Positions 1 through 8,671 of a DNA stretch of 64,000 nt are shown here, in pieces. The notes beneath the pieces were generated by a model that was given only the letters and a program-made list of their open reading frames with translations, searched no databases and was not told the DNA's origin. The stretch spans positions 1-64,000 of the forward strand of contig NZ_LMEO01000009.1 in NCBI RefSeq assembly GCF_001426375.1, written 5' to 3'. A program made the translations under genes and the position numbers. The DNA is from Paenibacillus sp. Root444D2 (GTDB lineage: Bacteria; Bacillota; Bacilli; Paenibacillales; NBRC-103111). Each line of letters starts with the position of its first letter. Positions within the stretch are counted from its first letter, which is position 1.

Positions 1-143
1 AGTTAAAGAAAAATGAAGTAAAGCCGTTTAAACTCGCAATTTAATAAGTAATCTGTTGCTTTAGTCGACTAGTGTCCAGTATTAGGGGGTTAGACCGAAT
101 TTTGGTTCATTTGAAGCAAAATGAGCCATGTTAGGTCATAAAA

Positions 144-212
144 GTTGTACATTATACAACAATGAGGCGAGAGAGACAGGATATGAGCAGTAATTGTTGC
201 ACTTTTTACAAC
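144..212. repeat. Two-unit GTTGTA-N5-TACAAC hairpin array
   Basis: Two 17-bp units lie at 144-160 (GTTGTACATTATACAAC) and 196-212 (GTTGCACTTTTTACAAC), start-to-start 52 bp. Each is a 6-bp inverted repeat with a 5-nt loop; the second has one mismatch in its arms. The same unit recurs at 6137-6317 and 56781-56963 with the same spacing. Apart from this array and the terminator at 251-290, I see no gene or clear signal in bases 1-307. Confidence 0.75.
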
Positions 213-250
213 ATCATACTTCAAGGAATCAAATAAGCCTCAAATAAAAC

Positions 251-290
251 AGCCGCATGAAACAGAGCAGGAGCTCTGTTTCATGCGGCT
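251..290 (-). terminator. Rho-independent terminator of the M20 gene
   Basis: A perfect 17-bp inverted repeat (251-267 with 274-290) has a 6-nt loop. Read on the minus strand it is followed by GTTTTATTTG. It lies just past the stop codon of the minus-strand amidohydrolase gene. Confidence 0.9.
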
Positions 291-307
291 GGTCTTTCGT
301 ATGGGCG

Positions 308-1474
308 TCATTTCTTCGCCGCAGCAAACTCTGTTTTGATTTTACTTAACAGCTCTGGGCTAGTGAGTACTTCGTATGCTGTGAAAGCCAGCAGCTTAGC
401 TGTGAAAATCATGGCATTAAGAGCGGGTTCCTGCAGCGCGAGATCACGGAACTCCTTGGTATGGAGCATATGTCTCTCGTCTACAACTTTGACGAATGGG
501 TGAATCGTCGGGCATTGGGTAGACACGTTGCCTAGGTCGAGGGAACCGTGATCCTTGCCAACTTCGATCTCTTTCGGATCAATTCCCATTGTTAATAACT
601 GATCAGTAAAGACGGCTGATAGTGTCTCATTGGTTCGAAGTTCGTCATACGAATACTCGTAAAAGGAAGTTTTTAACGTGCAGCCAGTTTGCAGGGCAGC
701 GCCCTCAGCACAGTGAAGGACTTTCTGGACGAGCTCGTTCGTATACGTGCGTGAAGCTGAACGGACATAGAACTGAGCGACGGCATAGTCAGGGATAATA
801 TTTGGAGCTTTGCCGCCTTCGCTGATGATGCCGTGAATACGAGCATCTGACTTGGTTTGTTGGCGCAGCGCATTTATGGAATTGAAAAGCTGAAGCACAG
901 CATCAAGCGCATTGACGCCTTCATAAGGTTGTGCAGCTGCATGAGCGGAACGACCAAAGAATTCGTACTGAATAGCATCCATAGCTAGTGATTCGCCTGA
1001 CTTCTCATATGTATAGTACGGGTGAGCCATCAGCGCAATATCCACATCTTTGAATAGTCCAGCCGCGGCCATTGGCACTTTGGCGCCCTTGGTTTCTTCG
1101 GCAGGTGTGCCATATACACGGATACTGCCTCCTGTTTCGTCGATGACCGACTTAAGACCTATGGCTGCGCCAATACTCATCATGCAGATAAGATGGTGAC
1201 CGCAAGCGTGACCCAGGTCGGGCAATGCGTCATATTCAGCTAAGAAGGCCACGACAGGGCCGGCTTTACCAGAATCATATGTAGCAATAAAAGAGGTTGC
1301 AATATCTAATACACCGCGTTCAACATGGAAGCCATGATAGGCCAATTCCTCAGTTAAGCGATCAGAAGCTTGAAATTCTTCATGCCCTAGCTCCGGGTTT
1401 GCCCCTATAAAGCTGGATATGGCTTTGAATCTGTCCACATGGCTTTCAATGGTTTGCGTAATCGTTGTTTTCAT
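308..1474 (-). CDS. M20 family metallo-amidohydrolase (AbgB-like)
   Basis: Cytoplasmic zinc-dependent peptidase/amidohydrolase of the M20D/AbgB type, expected to cleave N-acyl amino acids or small peptides such as aminobenzoyl-glutamate; the true substrate is unknown. In the 388-aa product a metal-binding block GHACGHH lies at residues 88-94 and a PAEET block with the catalytic/metal glutamates follows about 45 residues later. The small dimerisation domain is in the middle. I chose ATG 1474 because AAGGAG sits about 10 nt upstream; a longer frame to 1513 has no ribosome binding site. The gene stands alone and ends at a strong terminator. Confidence 0.88.
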   Translation of the reverse strand: MKTTITQTIESHVDRFKAISSFIGANPELGHEEFQASDRLTEELAYHGFHVERGVLDIATSFIATYDSGKAGPVVAFLAEYDALPDLGHACGHHLICMMSIGAAIGLKSVIDETGGSIRVYGTPAEETKGAKVPMAAAGLFKDVDIALMAHPYYTYEKSGESLAMDAIQYEFFGRSAHAAAQPYEGVNALDAVLQLFNSINALRQQTKSDARIHGIISEGGKAPNIIPDYAVAQFYVRSASRTYTNELVQKVLHCAEGAALQTGCTLKTSFYEYSYDELRTNETLSAVFTDQLLTMGIDPKEIEVGKDHGSLDLGNVSTQCPTIHPFVKVVDERHMLHTKEFRDLALQEPALNAMIFTAKLLAFTAYEVLTSPELLSKIKTEFAAAKK

Positions 1475-1639
1475 AAATGGAAGGCTCCTTTGTTGAATGG
1501 TTCTTAGCTCCATTGTAGTATAAAGGAAGGCGAACTACCACTTTAGAGCGCACTGGGTTACAATTAACGAACACAAAAGAGTTAACAAACGTAATCTTAC
1601 GAAAAAAATTTTTCTGCGAAATATTAGGGGGACTCTCAC

Positions 1640-1924
1640 ATGATGAAATATGGAGCCGAACATGAAGAACACCGATTTACATTATCTTTCACAGAATCAG
1701 AGGTAAGAGGGCAATGGCGCGACATTTTCTTAGGTATTCATAAAGAGGTTGGCGAGGAGTTTCCGGAGGATTTAATCGATCCCTCTATCCTAGTTATCTG
1801 TAATCTAGATGGAGAAATTGTTCAAATTGTTCTTCACGACGAGGGCTGTGATTGTGAATTCCAATTTACGTTTTCGGAAAAGGCACAAATCGAAAATTAT
1901 GTGAAGCAGTATGTAAACGTATAA
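1640..1924 (+). CDS. Hypothetical 94-aa acidic protein
   Basis: I do not recognise the family. The protein is soluble and acidic, with a Cys-Asp-Cys near residues 77-79 and no signal peptide or membrane segment. The start ATG follows TAGGGGGAC at a good distance. It lies between the divergent M20 gene and the downstream SGNH hydrolase gene, 93 bp away, which has its own ribosome binding site. The good SD and its length support a real gene; no function can be given. Confidence 0.7.
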   Translation: MMKYGAEHEEHRFTLSFTESEVRGQWRDIFLGIHKEVGEEFPEDLIDPSILVICNLDGEIVQIVLHDEGCDCEFQFTFSEKAQIENYVKQYVNV

Positions 1925-2017
1925 AAAAACGACGAAAGAACTGGTAAGAGTGTCCCTTCCCAAACTGGGCGCTGGCGCATATAGTATTATACGTCAGGCT
2001 TTAGGGAGAGGATAGCA

Positions 2018-2671
2018 ATGGAAAAGACGATCAATTATTTGGCATTTGGAGATTCACTAACAGTTGGTTTTGGAGCTCCGGAAGGTCACGGATTCGTATC
2101 TATCTATCGGCAAAAGTTGGAGCAATTGCTGAAGGTTCCTATTCACTTAAAGCCTGCAGGCAAGAATGGTGCTACAACTAGTCAATTGCTTCAAACACTT
2201 GAGTTAGATCCGCAGATCCAAAGGGATATAAGAGAAGCGAATCTCATCACGATCACAGCTGGTGGCAATGACTTAATCCAGGCAGCAATTCCTTTCTTTT
2301 ATCAAGGAGATCCTGCTTACTTAAAATCTGCTCTTCAAACGTATGAATCCAACTATAAGAAATTGATCGGTGAAATTGAGGCGCTGCGGCAAGGGGTTGA
2401 GGAGCCTTACTTAATCGTTTTAGTCGGGCTCTACAATCCTCTGCCGCAGGTGCCGGATGCCGCATATTGGGTACAGCGCTTTAATTTATTTCTTCGCAAA
2501 TTAGAGCAACCACATATTCTTGTGGTTCAAGTGTATGATGCTTTCGTAGGGCAAGATAGCCGTTATTTATCAGAAGACGCCATTCATCCAAATGAAATTG
2601 GTTATGAAGAACTGGCGCGTCAAGTGGAGAATGCGGTTTCTCTCCAACACCTCCAGCAATTGATCCAATAA
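2018..2671 (+). CDS. SGNH/GDSL-family hydrolase
   Basis: Single-domain esterase/lipase of the SGNH fold, 217 aa, with no signal peptide, so probably cytoplasmic. Block I is FGDSLT with catalytic Ser13, block III is GGND near residue 82, and block V is DAIHPNE with Asp187 and His190 completing the triad. The start follows GGGAGAGGAT. The substrate is not predictable; acyl groups on lipids, sugars or spore components are usual for the family. Its TAA stop at 2669-2671 directly abuts the stop codon of the convergent hemolysin III-type gene, with no terminator between them. Confidence 0.9.
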   Translation: MEKTINYLAFGDSLTVGFGAPEGHGFVSIYRQKLEQLLKVPIHLKPAGKNGATTSQLLQTLELDPQIQRDIREANLITITAGGNDLIQAAIPFFYQGDPAYLKSALQTYESNYKKLIGEIEALRQGVEEPYLIVLVGLYNPLPQVPDAAYWVQRFNLFLRKLEQPHILVVQVYDAFVGQDSRYLSEDAIHPNEIGYEELARQVENAVSLQHLQQLIQ

Positions 2672-3304
2672 TTAAGCGGGTATGACATACCAGAAAATGG
2701 AGAAGAAATGACAGGCGCTACCAGCAAGCACGAAAACATGCCATATGGCATGGTGATAAGGGATGCGCCGCCATACATAAAAGATGGAACCAAACGTATA
2801 GAACAGTCCGCCTACGACAAGCCACACGATACCGCCAAATGGCAGGTTTAAGTACAATGGTTTAAAGGCGAAAACGATCAGCCAACCCATGAGTATATAA
2901 CAAAGAGTTGAAACCAAGACGAATCGTTTCACGTAGAAAACTTTCAAGACAATCCCGGCAAGCGCTAAGCCCCAAATCACACCCAAGAAGGTCCAGCCCA
3001 ATGGTCCTCGCAATGTGACGAGTAAATAAGGTGTATAGCTGCCTGCAATTAACAAATAAATGGCGGAATGATCGAGAAGCTCAAACACATCCTTCAATCG
3101 AGGATGGCTCACACTATGAAGCAGCGTGGAGCAGGTATAAAGTATGACTAAAGCTGCACCAAAAATGCTGAAGCTTACAATGTGCCATATCGTGCCATGT
3201 AAGGAAGCCTGCACGATGAGCAGGACAAGCGCTGCGATGCTTAACAACACGCCTACGCCGTGGCTGATGGCGTTGGCCTTCTCTTCCCGAACGGAATAGT
3301 CCAT
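2672..3304 (-). CDS. Hemolysin III family membrane protein (TrhA/YqfA-like)
   Basis: Seven-helix integral membrane protein of the PAQR/hemolysin III family, thought to act in membrane homeostasis rather than as a toxin. The 210-aa product begins with the family signature EEKANAISHGVG and ends with a helix carrying His-x3-His (AIWHVFVLAGSACHFF), which with an earlier HSVSH forms the usual metal-binding set. I chose ATG 3304 after AAGAAGGG; the open frame extends 25 codons further without a ribosome binding site. It is convergent with, and touches, the SGNH hydrolase gene and is divergent from the SDR gene. Confidence 0.9.
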   Translation of the reverse strand: MDYSVREEKANAISHGVGVLLSIAALVLLIVQASLHGTIWHIVSFSIFGAALVILYTCSTLLHSVSHPRLKDVFELLDHSAIYLLIAGSYTPYLLVTLRGPLGWTFLGVIWGLALAGIVLKVFYVKRFVLVSTLCYILMGWLIVFAFKPLYLNLPFGGIVWLVVGGLFYTFGSIFYVWRRIPYHHAIWHVFVLAGSACHFFSIFWYVIPA

Positions 3305-3363
3305 AGATAACCCTTCTTTCGCTCTTAAATATCCTACTACCTTATAGATTGGACGATGAAAAG

Positions 3364-4134
3364 ATGTTTTTACCTTCATTTCAATTAATAAATAAAATAG
3401 CTTTAGTCACAGGAGCAGGAAGAGGCATTGGCAGAGCGCTAGCGATAGGCATTGCTGAGGCGGGGGCAGACGTAGCTCTTTTTGCGCGTACAGCGAGTGA
3501 TATTGAGGAAGTAGCTCATGAAATTCGTGCCTTGGGACGAAAGGCATACCCGTTTACGGTTGATGTCACGAATAGAGAACAGATCGAGGAAGCTGTCCAA
3601 CAAATCATTGAACATACGGGTCGACTGGATATTCTAGTGAACAATGCGGGCATGAATATTCGCAGTCAAGCGCTGGCTGTTACGGATGAGGAATGGGACA
3701 CGATCATGCAGACGAATCTTAAATCTGCTTTCTTGTGCTCTCAAATCGTAGGTCGTCACATGCAGCAAAAGGATTATGGAAGAATTATCAACATCGCTTC
3801 TGTTGCAGGACAGGTTGCCCTTCGAACAGGTGTTGTATACGCAGCAACCAAAGCTGCGATGATCCAAATGACGAAGGTGCTAGCACTTGAATGGGGTAAA
3901 TATGGGATCAATGTGAATAGTATTGGACCATGGTATTTCAAAACACCATTGACAGAGAAAATACTTGCTAATCCGGATTACCTAGCCGAAATTATTGCGG
4001 GTACGCCTTTAGGGCGCGTGGGTGAGCTTGAGGAGTTGGTAGGGCCCGCTGTTTTTCTCGCTTCAGATGCGGCGAATTATGTAACAGGTCAGACCCTGTT
4101 CGTTGATGGTGGGATGACCATTTACGGCTTCTAA
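3364..4134 (+). CDS. SDR family NAD(P)-dependent oxidoreductase
   Basis: Classical short-chain dehydrogenase/reductase, 256 aa from ATG 3364. The Rossmann motif TGAGRGIG is at residues 16-23, NNAG near 93-96, the catalytic Ser about 146, and YxxxK (YAATK) near 159-163. The C terminus (FVDGGMTIYGF) is typical of gluconate-5-dehydrogenase or 3-oxoacyl-ACP-reductase-like members, so a sugar or hydroxy-acid substrate is likely but undetermined. The start is uncertain: TTG 3349 is also in frame, and neither has a good ribosome binding site. The gene appears monocistronic. Confidence 0.9.
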   Translation: MFLPSFQLINKIALVTGAGRGIGRALAIGIAEAGADVALFARTASDIEEVAHEIRALGRKAYPFTVDVTNREQIEEAVQQIIEHTGRLDILVNNAGMNIRSQALAVTDEEWDTIMQTNLKSAFLCSQIVGRHMQQKDYGRIINIASVAGQVALRTGVVYAATKAAMIQMTKVLALEWGKYGINVNSIGPWYFKTPLTEKILANPDYLAEIIAGTPLGRVGELEELVGPAVFLASDAANYVTGQTLFVDGGMTIYGF

Positions 4135-4159
4135 ATTGGAGCTGCTTTATTTTGTAGGA

Positions 4160-4188
4160 TTGAGCTTTCCGACTTGTTCAATTATACT
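4160..4188 (+). promoter_or_regulatory. Likely SigA promoter for the degV pair
   Basis: TTGAGC (4160-4165), a 17-bp spacer and TATACT (4183-4188) match a housekeeping promoter about 90 bp before the first DegV start. Confidence 0.55.
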
Positions 4189-4223
4189 TTACACAATCTT
4201 AATAGAGTTGTTGCGGGTTCAAG

Positions 4224-4268
4224 ATAGATAGACAGCATAGATAGATTAATAGATAGACAGCATAGATA
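4224..4268 (+). repeat. Two exact 20-bp direct repeats in a 5' leader
   Basis: ATAGATAGACAGCATAGATA occurs at 4224-4243 and again at 4249-4268, a 25-bp period, in the leader immediately before the first DegV start. The second copy runs into the ribosome binding site region (AAGGTGG), so copy number would move or duplicate sequence next to it. Confidence 0.8.
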
Positions 4269-4275
4269 AGGTGGT

Positions 4276-5133
4276 ATGACCGCAATGTCCCGGGTTCGCA
4301 TATTTACAGATAGTACAAGTGACTTAAGCGAAGAACTTTATCGACGCTTTCAAATAGAGGTGGTGCCTCTTTATGTCATTTTTGAGGATAATTCCTACAA
4401 AGATGGCATTACGATAAAACCTGATAGACTATATGAATTAGTTGACCAAACCGGCAAGCTGCCCAAGACTGCGGCTCCATCTCCTATTGATTTCGAACGA
4501 GCGTTTGAACCCATTATTCAAAGAGGAGAAGACATTGTCTTTATTGGTCTTTCTTCTGAGCTTTCATCAACGCTTCAGAATGCTACTATTGCAGCTGCGA
4601 GTTTTCCAGAAGGCAGGGTAACGGTCATTGATTCTAGAAATCTATCAACAGGAATAGGTCTACTAGTTTTAAAAGCTGCGCAAGCGGCAATAGATGGTCG
4701 GAGCAGCGCTGAAATAAAATCATTGATTGAACCTTTAATCACCCGAATGGAAGTTGAATTCATCATTGACACATTGGAATATTTGCATAAAGGCGGAAGA
4801 TGTTCAAGTGTTCAGCATTTTATAGGGAGTCTGTTGAAAATTAGACCGATCGTTAAAGTCATTGACGGGGCTATGATATCGACGGATAAGGTAAGAGGTA
4901 AACGGGAAAAAGCACTCCATCAGCTTCTGGAAAATGCTTTAGCGCAAAAGGATGACATGGACACGGAAATCCTGTTTATCACTCACTCTTCGGCAGCAGA
5001 AGAAGCCGCTTACATCAAACAACAAATTGAACAACAAACGAATGTGAAACAAGTTCATATAACTGAAACGGGCTGCGTTGTTGCCAGCCACTGCGGACCG
5101 CATACATTAGGTATTGTTTTCGCCAAAAAATAA
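4276..5133 (+). CDS. DegV family fatty-acid-binding protein (first copy)
   Basis: FakB-type protein that binds a fatty acid so that a FakA kinase can phosphorylate it for phospholipid synthesis. The 285-aa length is typical. The N-terminal TDSTSDL, the SSELSST block and the DSRNLSTG block are the conserved DegV segments lining the acyl pocket. ATG 4276 lies close to AAGGTGG, and ATG 4285 in the same frame is equally possible. A second DegV gene starts 16 bp after the stop, so the two are probably one operon. No FakA kinase gene is visible in the window. Confidence 0.9.
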   Translation: MTAMSRVRIFTDSTSDLSEELYRRFQIEVVPLYVIFEDNSYKDGITIKPDRLYELVDQTGKLPKTAAPSPIDFERAFEPIIQRGEDIVFIGLSSELSSTLQNATIAAASFPEGRVTVIDSRNLSTGIGLLVLKAAQAAIDGRSSAEIKSLIEPLITRMEVEFIIDTLEYLHKGGRCSSVQHFIGSLLKIRPIVKVIDGAMISTDKVRGKREKALHQLLENALAQKDDMDTEILFITHSSAAEEAAYIKQQIEQQTNVKQVHITETGCVVASHCGPHTLGIVFAKK

Positions 5134-5149
5134 GAAATGAGTGGACACC

Positions 5150-5992
5150 ATGACGACAATCAAGATTATCACAGATAGCAGTTGCGACCTCCCCGAAATG
5201 ATTGTAGACGAGATAGGGATTGCGATTGTTCCATTATCCGTACATTTTGGAGAGGAATGCATGCCACCTGACATGGTGCTAGCTGATTTTTATGCGAGAA
5301 TGAAAAAGGAGAGCGTCCTGCCGAAGACGTCAAGTCCGGCTCCGCAGCTATTCCTCGCTGAGTATCAGAAAGCCCAAGTAGATCAAGATATTCTTGTGAT
5401 CAGTCTTTCATCGGCTCTTAGCAGTACTTACCATCATGCAGTCATGGCTAAAGAGATGCTTCTCGAAGAAGGTTATACGGGTCGTATCGAGGTTATTGAT
5501 TCGAAAACAACTTCACTTGGACTTGGCGTTCTCGTCTATAAGGCAGCCAAAATGGCAGAAGCGAATGTTCCATTTGAACAAATAGTAGAAGAAATAGGTC
5601 AATCCGTAACGACTTCAGGCACTTTTTTCTTTCTAGACACATTAGAAAATGTAATAAAAGGTGGCAGACTCGACCGAGTGCGCGGAGCTGTTGCGTCTGT
5701 GCTGAATATAAAGCTTTTAATGAAAGGCAGTGAAGAAGGTACCATAGAAGTGATTGAGAAAATCCGTGGTACCCAGCAAGCTTTGAAACGATTGATCACC
5801 AAAATTGGGGAAGCTCACCACGATTTCGATAAAGATGTGATTGCTGTCGCGCATTGCAATTGTGAGGATAGAGCGCGTGAAGTCTTGAACCAACTGCTTG
5901 AGAAATATCCTTTCCGTAAAGTACTGTTCTCTAACATGGGAACGGTTATTGGTACCTACGCTGGTGAAGGCGGCGTATTGATCGCTTATTAA
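5150..5992 (+). CDS. DegV family fatty-acid-binding protein (second copy)
   Basis: Second FakB-type protein, 280 aa, clearly diverged from its neighbour (TDSSCDLPE at the N terminus, SLSSALSSTY and DSKTTSLG blocks). Paired FakB paralogues usually differ in acyl-chain preference, so the tandem may let one kinase handle two fatty-acid classes; that is inference. ATG 5150 has GAGTGG about 6-8 nt upstream; GTG 5141 in frame is an alternative. The pair ends at a terminator. Confidence 0.9.
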   Translation: MTTIKIITDSSCDLPEMIVDEIGIAIVPLSVHFGEECMPPDMVLADFYARMKKESVLPKTSSPAPQLFLAEYQKAQVDQDILVISLSSALSSTYHHAVMAKEMLLEEGYTGRIEVIDSKTTSLGLGVLVYKAAKMAEANVPFEQIVEEIGQSVTTSGTFFFLDTLENVIKGGRLDRVRGAVASVLNIKLLMKGSEEGTIEVIEKIRGTQQALKRLITKIGEAHHDFDKDVIAVAHCNCEDRAREVLNQLLEKYPFRKVLFSNMGTVIGTYAGEGGVLIAY

Positions 5993-6001
5993 AAATGGAG
6001 A

Positions 6002-6054
6002 AAAGACACCTATTTACTCGATCCTAATGATCGGTGAAGTAGGTGTCTTTATTC
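6002..6054 (+). terminator. Rho-independent terminator of the degV operon
   Basis: AAAGACACCTA (6002-6012) pairs with TAGGTGTCTTT (6040-6050), with further pairing (CGATC/GATCG) inside, followed by a short T-rich run. Confidence 0.85.
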
Positions 6055-6136
6055 ATTGTACAAACTATGAATTTTACATTATTGTTGGCCAACCTTGCCC
6101 CTCACGGGGAGCCACGGAATTAATTTCATCTGTAAA

Positions 6137-6317
6137 GTTGTATAGCGTGCAACAATTTATCTCGATTTCTTTTACCGACGTGAAGATGTTGTAAGCTGTA
6201 CAACAATTTATTCGAATTTCATGCCAAATGGCTATTTTGGTGATAAAATGTTGTGTTTTCTGCAACTTTCTCAGAGATAACGGAGTAAATCTTGGAAAAT
6301 GTTGTACAAACTACAAC
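6137..6317. repeat. Four-unit GTTGYR-N5-YRCAAC hairpin array
   Basis: Four 17-bp units lie at 6137-6153, 6188-6204, 6250-6266 and 6301-6317 (start-to-start 51, 62 and 51 bp). Each has 6-bp arms around a 5-nt loop; loops and the 34-45-nt spacers differ while arms stay paired, often through T/G or C exchanges. A decayed copy (ATTGTACAAACTATGAA) is at 6055-6071 and a short palindrome GTTGGCCAAC at 6084-6093. The array fills the gap between the convergent degV and helD genes. A 63-codon open frame here is an artefact. Confidence 0.85.
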
Positions 6318-6328
6318 ACTTCTTGAAA

Positions 6329-8491
6329 TTATTCAGGATAATGGGTTTCAACTATCTCCGTATCTTCCGTCGAGACAAGAGGGGACAGCTCGCCTGGGGC
6401 CATCAGCCATAATTCATGAAGCGCGCGCGTACAGCCTACATACAAAAGCTTGGCATCCATAAAAGTGGCTTCGTAATGCCCGGCAGTAACATCCATGAGC
6501 AGCACAGCATCAAATTCAAGTCCCTTGGTCAAAAAGACGGGAAGGACTGAGATGCCACCGCGGTATACCCGCTGCTTGGAGGTTATGAGATTCGTTTCGA
6601 TGCCAGCTTCAGTCAACGCATCATGAAGCTCTTGTGCTTGCTTCTCCGTACGGGCAACAACAGCGATTGTACTCGAGCTCCCTTGTTTCAAGGTTGCGAT
6701 GGCACGCTGCAGCAGCGGCAATCGGCCTTTGATATCCGTCTGTAGAACACGGACTTTGTTGCCGCTGCGGAACACTGGAACAGCAAGGAGCGGATTCTCG
6801 ACGCCTCGTTTTAAGACCTGATTGGCAAACAAGATGATTTCCATCGTGGAACGATAACTGCGTTCAAGTTCGAAATAACCAGTCTCTTCTACTTCAAACA
6901 AGCTGGAAAATTCCTTCCAGTCTGTGATGCCTTGATAAGCGTGAATTCCCTGTGATAAATCGCCTAGTATCGTGAACGAACTATTCCTTGTATAAGAATC
7001 AAGCACAGCTACCTGGAAAGGCGAGAAGTCCTGCGCCTCATCGATCACCACATGGTCGAATAACCGATCTGAGGGAATGCCGAAAAGGCGTGTATGAATA
7101 TAAAGGAGTGGAGCGAGATCCTCGAGCTGCACTTCTTTTTTCTTGAAAAGCTTCAGCGAAGCGGTGACAATAGGTTCTGGTATTTGGCTGAGCAGGTCAA
7201 TGGGCAAGCTGTCTGGGCGACCTTTGTCTGAGAAGAGCATTTTGTAGAAGCTGAATGCCGAGTGATCAGGCCATCCTGTCAGATACGTGCGCAGGCGCTG
7301 AGAAGCTTTCTTTTTCAGCTCTTTCTTCCGACTTTGCTCCCAAATCTTGTCGAGCTGAATTTCCATCCAGCGTTTGATCCGAGCAATGACACGCTCGCGC
7401 CTTTTGACAAGCGGATAATGCTTATTCTCAACGAAAAACCATTCGCGAATGGTTGCAATTGGAAGCTTGATACCCTCCCACGGGATGAAATCGGAAGTAG
7501 GTACATAAGACTCCTCGAACCTTGTGAGACAGAGATCTAGGTATTGTTTGAAAGCAATGGATCCTTTAAATCGTCCCGGTGCTTGATCATCTACCGGCGG
7601 TCTTTTGCTGCCGAGCGAGAACCAGGTTTGAAGAACTAGTGATTGATCCGCTAGCTTCACTTCTTGGTCGAGCACATCGATTGCCCAATCTGTGAAAGTG
7701 CTTTGCTGGATATTTCCGACTCCAAGTTCAGGCAGTACGCCGGATATGTAGTCGAGAAACATGGAGTTTGGTGCAAAAATAATCATCCGTTCTGCACGAA
7801 CCTGTTCACGGTATTGATAGAGTAAGAAAGCAAGTCGATGCAGGGCGACAGTTGTTTTACCACTTCCTGCGACCCCTTGGATAATCAGTGCGGTATTTTT
7901 CGCTGCGCGGATAATGCGGTCTTGCTCAGCCTGGATTGTAGATACAATGTCGCGCAGCTTATTGTCTTTATTTTCGCCAAGTCGGTAGAGTAAGAACTCA
8001 TCGCCTACGGCAAGAGAGTCTGCATTGCGGTCATAGGTATCAACGACACGCTGGAGAATTTGTTTACGGACAACGAGGTTTCGTTTGAGATATACGAGGC
8101 CATCGATAAGGCCGTCCGGTGAATCATAAGAAGCTGCGTCCAGTCCACCCGTGAATGAATAGAAAAGGCTAGCGACTGGTGCCCGCCAGTCAATGACAAG
8201 CAATTGGCCTGTTCGCTCGTCCTCGACACCTGATTTGCCAATATAAAGCGGAAGGGCGGAAGCCGTTCCCGTCTCTTGGAAGTCAAGGCGGCCGAAATAC
8301 GGTTCATCGACGGCTTTAGCTAAATTGTGTCGACCATTCTCGCGTGCTGCCTCCAACGCTTGCTCCGTTAAATCCGGTCCATAATAAACAGGAGTCGACC
8401 TAAGCCGCTCAAGCTGTTTGTCAATTTCGGCATTCGTTCGTTCAAGTTGTTGTAATTCTTCTTGATAGGCACTTTGAGTCTTTGTGTCCAA
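6329..8491 (-). CDS. helD: HelD-like RNA polymerase recycling helicase
   Basis: SF1 helicase-like ATPase that clears stalled or post-termination RNA polymerase. The 720-aa product has an N-terminal coiled coil (residues about 1-60, the secondary-channel arm of HelD), Walker A GVAGSGKTT near 207-215, Walker B DEAQDF near 483, and C-terminal UvrD-type motifs (LERSYRST, TKGLEFDAV). The length is slightly below that of B. subtilis HelD. The start is TTG 8491 with a strong AGGAGGT 8 nt upstream. It is divergent from the glutathione peroxidase gene. UvrD-family DNA helicase is the alternative, but the N-terminal arm favours HelD. Confidence 0.88.
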   Translation of the reverse strand: MDTKTQSAYQEELQQLERTNAEIDKQLERLRSTPVYYGPDLTEQALEAARENGRHNLAKAVDEPYFGRLDFQETGTASALPLYIGKSGVEDERTGQLLVIDWRAPVASLFYSFTGGLDAASYDSPDGLIDGLVYLKRNLVVRKQILQRVVDTYDRNADSLAVGDEFLLYRLGENKDNKLRDIVSTIQAEQDRIIRAAKNTALIIQGVAGSGKTTVALHRLAFLLYQYREQVRAERMIIFAPNSMFLDYISGVLPELGVGNIQQSTFTDWAIDVLDQEVKLADQSLVLQTWFSLGSKRPPVDDQAPGRFKGSIAFKQYLDLCLTRFEESYVPTSDFIPWEGIKLPIATIREWFFVENKHYPLVKRRERVIARIKRWMEIQLDKIWEQSRKKELKKKASQRLRTYLTGWPDHSAFSFYKMLFSDKGRPDSLPIDLLSQIPEPIVTASLKLFKKKEVQLEDLAPLLYIHTRLFGIPSDRLFDHVVIDEAQDFSPFQVAVLDSYTRNSSFTILGDLSQGIHAYQGITDWKEFSSLFEVEETGYFELERSYRSTMEIILFANQVLKRGVENPLLAVPVFRSGNKVRVLQTDIKGRLPLLQRAIATLKQGSSSTIAVVARTEKQAQELHDALTEAGIETNLITSKQRVYRGGISVLPVFLTKGLEFDAVLLMDVTAGHYEATFMDAKLLYVGCTRALHELWLMAPGELSPLVSTEDTEIVETHYPE

Positions 8492-8598
8492 GATCAGTTA
8501 CCTCCTAAGATCAGATGTTGTTTATTTTATGAAATAAACAGGTAAACAATATATCACACCTGTCAGTATATGGGAAGCGAAACAGTCAAGCTTATGAT

Positions 8599-8628
8599 TT
8601 GGGCTCTCCTAAGAAAGAATGTTATAAT
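8599..8628 (+). promoter_or_regulatory. Putative promoter of the glutathione peroxidase gene
   Basis: TTGGGC (8599-8604), an 18-bp spacer and TATAAT (8623-8628) precede the start by about 43 bp. A TTATTATAATTT stretch just downstream resembles half of a PerR-type box, but I cannot call an operator. Confidence 0.4.
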
Positions 8629-8671
8629 GGACAGGAAGGAACTTATTATAATTTAAAAGGAGCGTGGAGGT

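Noticed and set aside
6074..6265. 63-codon minus-strand ORF
   Set aside because: It lies wholly inside the hairpin array region and reads through the repeat units; no ribosome binding site.
6137..6317. CRISPR array, because short repeats are separated by 34-45-nt unique spacers
   Set aside because: Repeats are only 17 bp, vary in sequence while keeping pairing, spacing alternates between two values, and no cas gene is present.
8628..8665. PerR box upstream of the glutathione peroxidase gene
   Set aside because: Only one half resembles the TTATAATNATTATAA consensus; the other half does not match.
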